Origin: Cloeon dipterum
Taxonomy: Eukaryota; Arthropoda; Insecta; Ephemeroptera; Baetidae
Assembly: GCF_949628265.1 (NCBI RefSeq)
Contig: NC_088790.1
Coordinates: forward strand, 7,630,545-7,694,544
Direction of reading: 5' to 3'
DNA: 64,000 nt
Part shown: positions 59,556 through 64,000 of the stretch, one piece after another
Layout: every line of letters begins with the position of its first letter
Position numbering within the stretch: the stretch's first letter is position 1
Position numbers and translations under genes: made by a program
Notes under the pieces: model-generated
Databases searched by the model: none
Told to the model about the DNA's origin: nothing
The model's input: the letters and a program-made list of their open reading frames with translations, nothing else

Positions 59556-60362
59556 ATCTTCGCTGTATTTATTGTTACACTCAATCAAACTTCTACCAAT
59601 TACCTAGAGCCGGTGTTTTTACTACTTCAGATAAAAAGTTTCTAAAATGAGAAGCAATTAATGTGTGATTTTTATAATCTATGTGTAACTTTGTTTTTTA
59701 AGGAACTTTAAATATATTTGTCTCTTTTGCTGTCTTTTGGCAAGAGCTATTTATTCAAAGAAAACTTTTGACTCAAAAGTTGATGTGGATTTTTCTGAAA
59801 GCATTTAAAAATTCTATAACATGTATGCTAATAATTTTAAGTTTTGATGTAAACCTTTAACTTTTGGCACGTTGTAGAGAAGCGACCCGACTTTTTGTAG
59901 CACTCGCGCAACGATATTATAACGATGAATTACTCTGAGATTCTATATCATTCTACGATTCTTGTGTTCATGTGCGAGAGAAAAGCTGCGACGTGTGGGG
60001 TTGAAAAATAAACACGACCACTTTTTAAAGCAACATTTCATAATTTTATACTTTTATTTAAACCTCCATTCTGATAACTTAACGTTAGATAATTCTTTAG
60101 ATCTAATTCATGAAAATCTTAGCCCCCTTTTTATTTTTAATGCCAAGGCTAAAATCAGAAACAGTGCATATATTGTTTAAAGCTCAGTTATTTGAATTAA
60201 ATATAACCCTTTAATTTTTGTCAGCCCTTCGCAATTTCTGGAACGAAATTCTTGATAGAGCAGAGAGCTGCTTGTGTTTTGTGTTCCTTTTGCAATCACA
60301 CAGGAGAGCTGCAACGGACCGCGTGCGGAAGGCGGTAGAAATGTGTGTGTATATGGGTCAAA

Positions 60363-60391
60363 TGTGTGTGTGTGAGTGAGTGTGTGTGTGT
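60363..60391. repeat. (TG)n microsatellite
   Basis: TG dinucleotide run interrupted by two GAG units. Confidence 0.85.
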
Positions 60392-61892
60392 CCACCGAAT
60401 GCATTTTTCATGTAATCCATCAAATTTTGATGCCGCGGCGTGGATAATATTATAATTATCTGTGTCTCGTCGAAAGGAGCGGAACTCAATAAGGAGTCAT
60501 CACTACCACAAATTGACACCCGATTACAAATTTTTGAAGCGGATTTTCTTCCTCTAGACTGATATAAAGCATAGTATCGTATCCTATTATATCTAGGTAA
60601 AGGAGAGTTTGTGACATTCATATACTGCGCTGGATTGGTCTGATTGATTTGTTCGAATTCTACACAAACACACAAATCTCTCTCTGATAAATTTTTTATT
60701 TTCCATCAGCACGATGACAAATTCACTGTAGCAGAAATTCCTCCTTACAAATTGAGAATTGGGATTGACAAATCATTGGATCGAAGTAGTGACCGCGCTC
60801 GAGAGGACCGTGGGGAAGAGGGAGCCGGTGGCCATCGGCAGTGGGGAACTGCGCCGAGGGCTCTTGAACGGACCGGTCCGTTGCGGTCGCCTCTCACGCG
60901 CTCACAGCTTTCCACGTTTTCGATTCGTTGAATTCCAATAGGAGCGTTCGTATGTGAACAGAGGAGCGTGGAATCGCCGCCTTCCGCGAATTACATTATC
61001 GCTTGCTTTTTTCTCTAAAGACAAATCAACAAAATGCATACTCTCCAAGCAGCATTATATAAGGAGTCATAATTTGATGCTTTGATTTACGCGCTATAAT
61101 TCGTGCGAAATCCATAGCAAGCATTAATTAATGTTTGTATTTCTCTTTTTTTAAAACTCTTTATTTGCAGCACGTAAGTTCTTTGTCAAAATTGGGGAAG
61201 TGATAATTTTGGCAAAGAGTCCAGCAGCTTTTCAGCTGAAAACGCGTTCATTGTGTGAGTGTAGCTGTTACTTTTAAATTCTTTTCTCTCTTTTTTTATC
61301 TTAACAAATTCTCGTAATCTCTCTTTCTCTTTCTGCTATGGAAATCCCGAATTTCTACACTGGCCAAGAAAACAAATTCGTAGCCGTACATTATAGCAAA
61401 AGAACAGTGCGAGTTTTTCCATACATCATCAATGGGTTTGATTTGTTATTTCTTTCTTGAAACTTCAGCCAAGCACATAATAGGTTTTACTTCATTAATC
61501 GCTTGTTAAAAATTTTGTTGCGTATTTTTTCTCACATAAAGGTTTGATGTCGTGTGTGTGTTTCTGAGTGTGTTTGTGTATGTTTCTTGCGTCATCATAT
61601 TCGTTTTTCACACTGTTACAGTTCTTTAAGTTCTTTTTGCCGTTTTTCTTTTCCTTCACACTGCAATTATTTTTATGCTTTTCTTGTAAAATCAATTGTT
61701 GCAATTTATTTAGAAAAATAACAAGTGAAAAAGAGCATGCAAAAACAACAACATATCCTACTGCAAAAAGTTCATCGTCGCATATTCATTCAGTTCAAAT
61801 ATAGAACTTGTTGTGTTTTACTTTTTGTGAGTCTTGTTTAATTATTTATTGTGTGTAGTCAAATTAATTACTTTTGCGTGTTCATTTTTTTG

Positions 61893-61909
61893 GTTGTTGT
61901 TGTTGTTGT
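61893..61909. repeat. (TTG)n run
   Basis: Five tandem TTG units. Confidence 0.75.
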
Positions 61910-62945
61910 GTCGTACATTGCCGCCATATAATGCGTTTGCTTTTTATGAAACCGGATCAAAGACTCGCTCAATAATTTGAAAATACGAAACAACGCAATC
62001 AATGCTGTCGGGTGTATTTTCCACGTACGTTATTATAAAGTACCATAGTGGAACGTAATATAAAAATAAGGCGATCGGAACTCCATGCACACAAACACGC
62101 GCGCACTCAAGAGTCTTATCGTTAGTCTATTTAGTATTTTATGCAATTATTTTTGTGTGCTGAGGGGGCAGGCGCGCCGTCCGGCGGCGGGCAGGCGTGT
62201 CCGGGGAAGAATCTGCCTGCGGGCGCGCGGCGCGGACGCTCGCTCGCGCCCCCTCAGCTTTTATATTCTGTTGTTGCAAGCTGGAGTTCCATTTTTTGTG
62301 TTAATTTATTTAAAAAGTAGCAAATTTTATAGCTCGCGCTAAGCACACTTTTCATGCACCACTTTCCATCGCACCACTTTTCACTGAATGCAAGAACCAG
62401 TGCGTCCTGATTGACGAGCGCGGACGACGAGAGACGCGTACGCGTGCGTGTCCGTTCGGTTCTTTGGGCGCGCGCGGCGTCTCCCGTGCGCTCACCGCGA
62501 AAATTTCACGTCGCACACCACTGTTGTTGTGAATCGATTTAGATTTGTGACGAACAGTGCGTGGTCAACAACTTTTTCTCTTCTCTTGACGGTGGTGTAG
62601 TTGTACGAGCTACGTGAGTGATTTTTGCGAGAATTTATCAATTGGTCTGTCTGCACCTCTGGAAGCAGCGAATGTTGTACAAAGTGTCTATTCAATAAAT
62701 GGCATTTATTGTAAAACGAATCAAACTCCCGTACGCCTTAGTTGAAAAATTTCTCAATCAAAGCCGAAACGCTGAGAAGATTGTAAACTGGTTGGAAAAT
62801 CAAAGGTGGCGCAAGTTGGGGGGTGAGTGTTGAGAGTGAACAAGAGTAGAACACAAAATTTCCTTTTAGCAGCAGCTGCAGCGTCGTGTGAGTGTGTGTT
62901 TCGCAACACGTCCACGTTTTCTTTTACATGCGCGCTATACTTATC

Positions 62946-62979
62946 GCTCTCCTTTTCTCTCGCTCTCTCTCTCTCTCCT
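62946..62979. repeat. (CT)n pyrimidine tract
   Basis: CT-rich simple repeat; on the minus strand a GA tract that would lie in the para 3' UTR if that extends so far. Confidence 0.75.
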
Positions 62980-63586
62980 GCCTTCTTGCATAATCATTAC
63001 ATTTTACATCTCCTTCCGAGCGGTCGAATGGGGAGCAGAGAGAAAATCGAAAATCGGGAGCAGGAGGAGGAGCAAATCTCTAGTCATCACAATTTTTGCA
63101 GCGAGTGTGTTTTGTGTGTGATTTTCGTGAGAGTGTGAGTGTATAGGTATTTTATAATCGTAAACAGGCAGCGGAGATCAAAAGCGAGCGTGTGTGTGAG
63201 TGAGTTGTTATATTTTTCGAGTGTGTGTGTCGTGTTGTGTTCGTTATTAATTTTTTTCCTTTTGTTCTTGCTTCCGAGAAATGAACGTAAAAACAGGAGG
63301 GCTCAATACAATATTTTTTTTCCAACAATACTTGTGTGTGTTTAACAACCGATCAAGAAAACGGGATCGTAACGAGTGTTCGTCCTCTCTCGCCAGTTGG
63401 CTACGGAGGCGACCGTCGGCTGCTGCAGCAGCAGCAACTTGCGGGTCAGCCTCGCGGCGTGTGTGTGATTGTGCGAGAGCCCGAACTCACGCCAGTCATT
63501 CAGCAGCGTTGTTTGGCTCGACACCGTCGTCCGCCCGGCGAGTGTTGTTACTCGGGCGTGGTGTCCAGCGCACGGGGTGGCCTGTC

Positions 63587-64000
63587 TCAGACATCGGTCG
63601 AGCGCGACGTCACGCTCGGCGAGCGTGAGTGCTGCAGCACGACGCGGTGTCCGTTCTTGGTGGAGAAGCCGTCGCTCTCGACGACTACAGAGGTCTGCGC
63701 GGTGGTACCGCCGCGGCCGCCGTCGGCGCCGCCAGCCTCGTCGGGCGCATTCGAGTCGGACGCGTCGCCGGCCTCGTTCTCGCTCTGCGACTGCGCCTTG
63801 TTGCGCGCGTTTTTGTGCTTGCGCCACGCGTTCTGGATCAGCCGCGCGCAGTACTCCTCGCGCTGCCGCCACAGCGTCGACGACACCGGCTCGTAGCCGG
63901 CCTCGCCGGGCCGCGTGTTCACCTCGCCCAGCTCGGCCGTCTCCTCGATGGGGCTGCCCTTGCGGGCGAAGAAGTCCTTGGTCAGCGCGTCCAGAATGTC
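63587..64000 (-). CDS. para: Voltage-gated sodium channel Para, C-terminal exon (5' partial)
   Basis: Last coding exon of the insect Nav channel alpha subunit, the action-potential channel and pyrethroid target. The exon is open from the window edge (phase 0 at 64000) to TGA at 63589-63587; 137 residues. Seen: [60 protein letters not shown] (the calmodulin-binding IQ motif), a low-complexity Glu/Asp/Gly/Ala spacer, then [17 protein letters not shown] and the terminal [13 protein letters not shown], near-identical to fly Para apart from the spacer length. The exon is very GC-rich at third positions, unlike sei at the other end. The rest of the channel lies beyond 64000. Confidence 0.96.
   Translation of the reverse strand, partial: DILDALTKDFFARKGSPIEETAELGEVNTRPGEAGYEPVSSTLWRQREEYCARLIQNAWRKHKNARNKAQSQSENEAGDASDSNAPDEAGGADGGRGGTTAQTSVVVESDGFSTKNGHRVVLQHSRSPSVTSRSTDV

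Larger units (their letters stand above)
59556..63586. other. Convergent 3' region: FERM gene and para 3' UTRs
   Basis: Four kilobases between two genes that face each other. The left end should hold the FERM-gene 3' UTR (AATAAA at 60007-60012). Most of the rest is likely the para 3' UTR or spacer. It is rich in simple repeats: TG at 60363-60391, TTG at 61893-61909, CT at 62946-62979, and long GTGTG-rich tracts at 63.1-63.25 kb. ORFs here are chance readings of repeats. Confidence 0.45.

Noticed and set aside
63336-63896. 186-aa plus-strand ORF
   Set aside because: It is the antisense shadow of the GC-rich para terminal exon.

Overview
The window is animal nuclear DNA, and almost certainly from an insect. 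It is AT-rich with compact genes, introns often of 50-70 bases and consensus GT-AG junctions. The proteins are insect-type orthologues: chaoptin, the ERG channel seizure, the sodium channel Para, a CRF-binding protein, and an SV2-like transporter. The species cannot be named from the sequence. Nine protein genes can be read by joining exons in phase, and I checked phase continuity exon by exon.

Layout. 1-7409 (+): seizure/ERG potassium channel, whose 5' part lies left of the window. 12688-17668 (-): a CDK2-like kinase with a 3.9 kb first intron. 21.5-28.2 kb (+): chaoptin, a GPI-anchored leucine-rich-repeat photoreceptor adhesion protein. 29588-33425 (+): an SV2-like major facilitator transporter. 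33875-39421 (-): CRF-binding protein, tail to tail with the transporter. 43651-45082 (-): CHIC1/2-type cysteine-rich palmitoyl protein. 46163-49204 (+): C2H2 zinc-finger protein of the ZNF532/592/687 (row) type. About 50-59.5 kb (+): EPB41L4-like FERM protein. 63587-64000 (-): the last exon of the voltage-gated sodium channel para, followed by what is probably a long 3' UTR.

The most striking find is in CDK2 intron 1. Between 16.1 and 17.0 kb, on the strand sense to CDK2, five hairpins each place a sequence beginning UAUCAC at the same register of the 3' arm. That is the arrangement of the miR-2/miR-13/K-box microRNA superfamily. One has the exact miR-2 seed and the other four carry changed seeds, so this looks like an intronic tandem microRNA cluster in which duplication is diversifying the seed. 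The same intron carries a CpG-rich block with a perfect-looking E2F site, and the CDK2 upstream region has a DRE palindrome.

Other points: two GC-AG introns (seizure and CRF-BP), a PSTTIRE in place of PSTAIRE helix in the kinase, likely overlapping convergent 3' UTRs, alternative C-termini in the FERM gene, and two classical temperature-sensitive-paralysis channel genes (sei and para) within 64 kb. The long gene-free stretches (7.4-12.7, 18-21.5, 39.7-43.6, 50.3-54.2 and 59.6-63.6 kb) hold only simple repeats and presumptive introns or UTRs that I can recognise.
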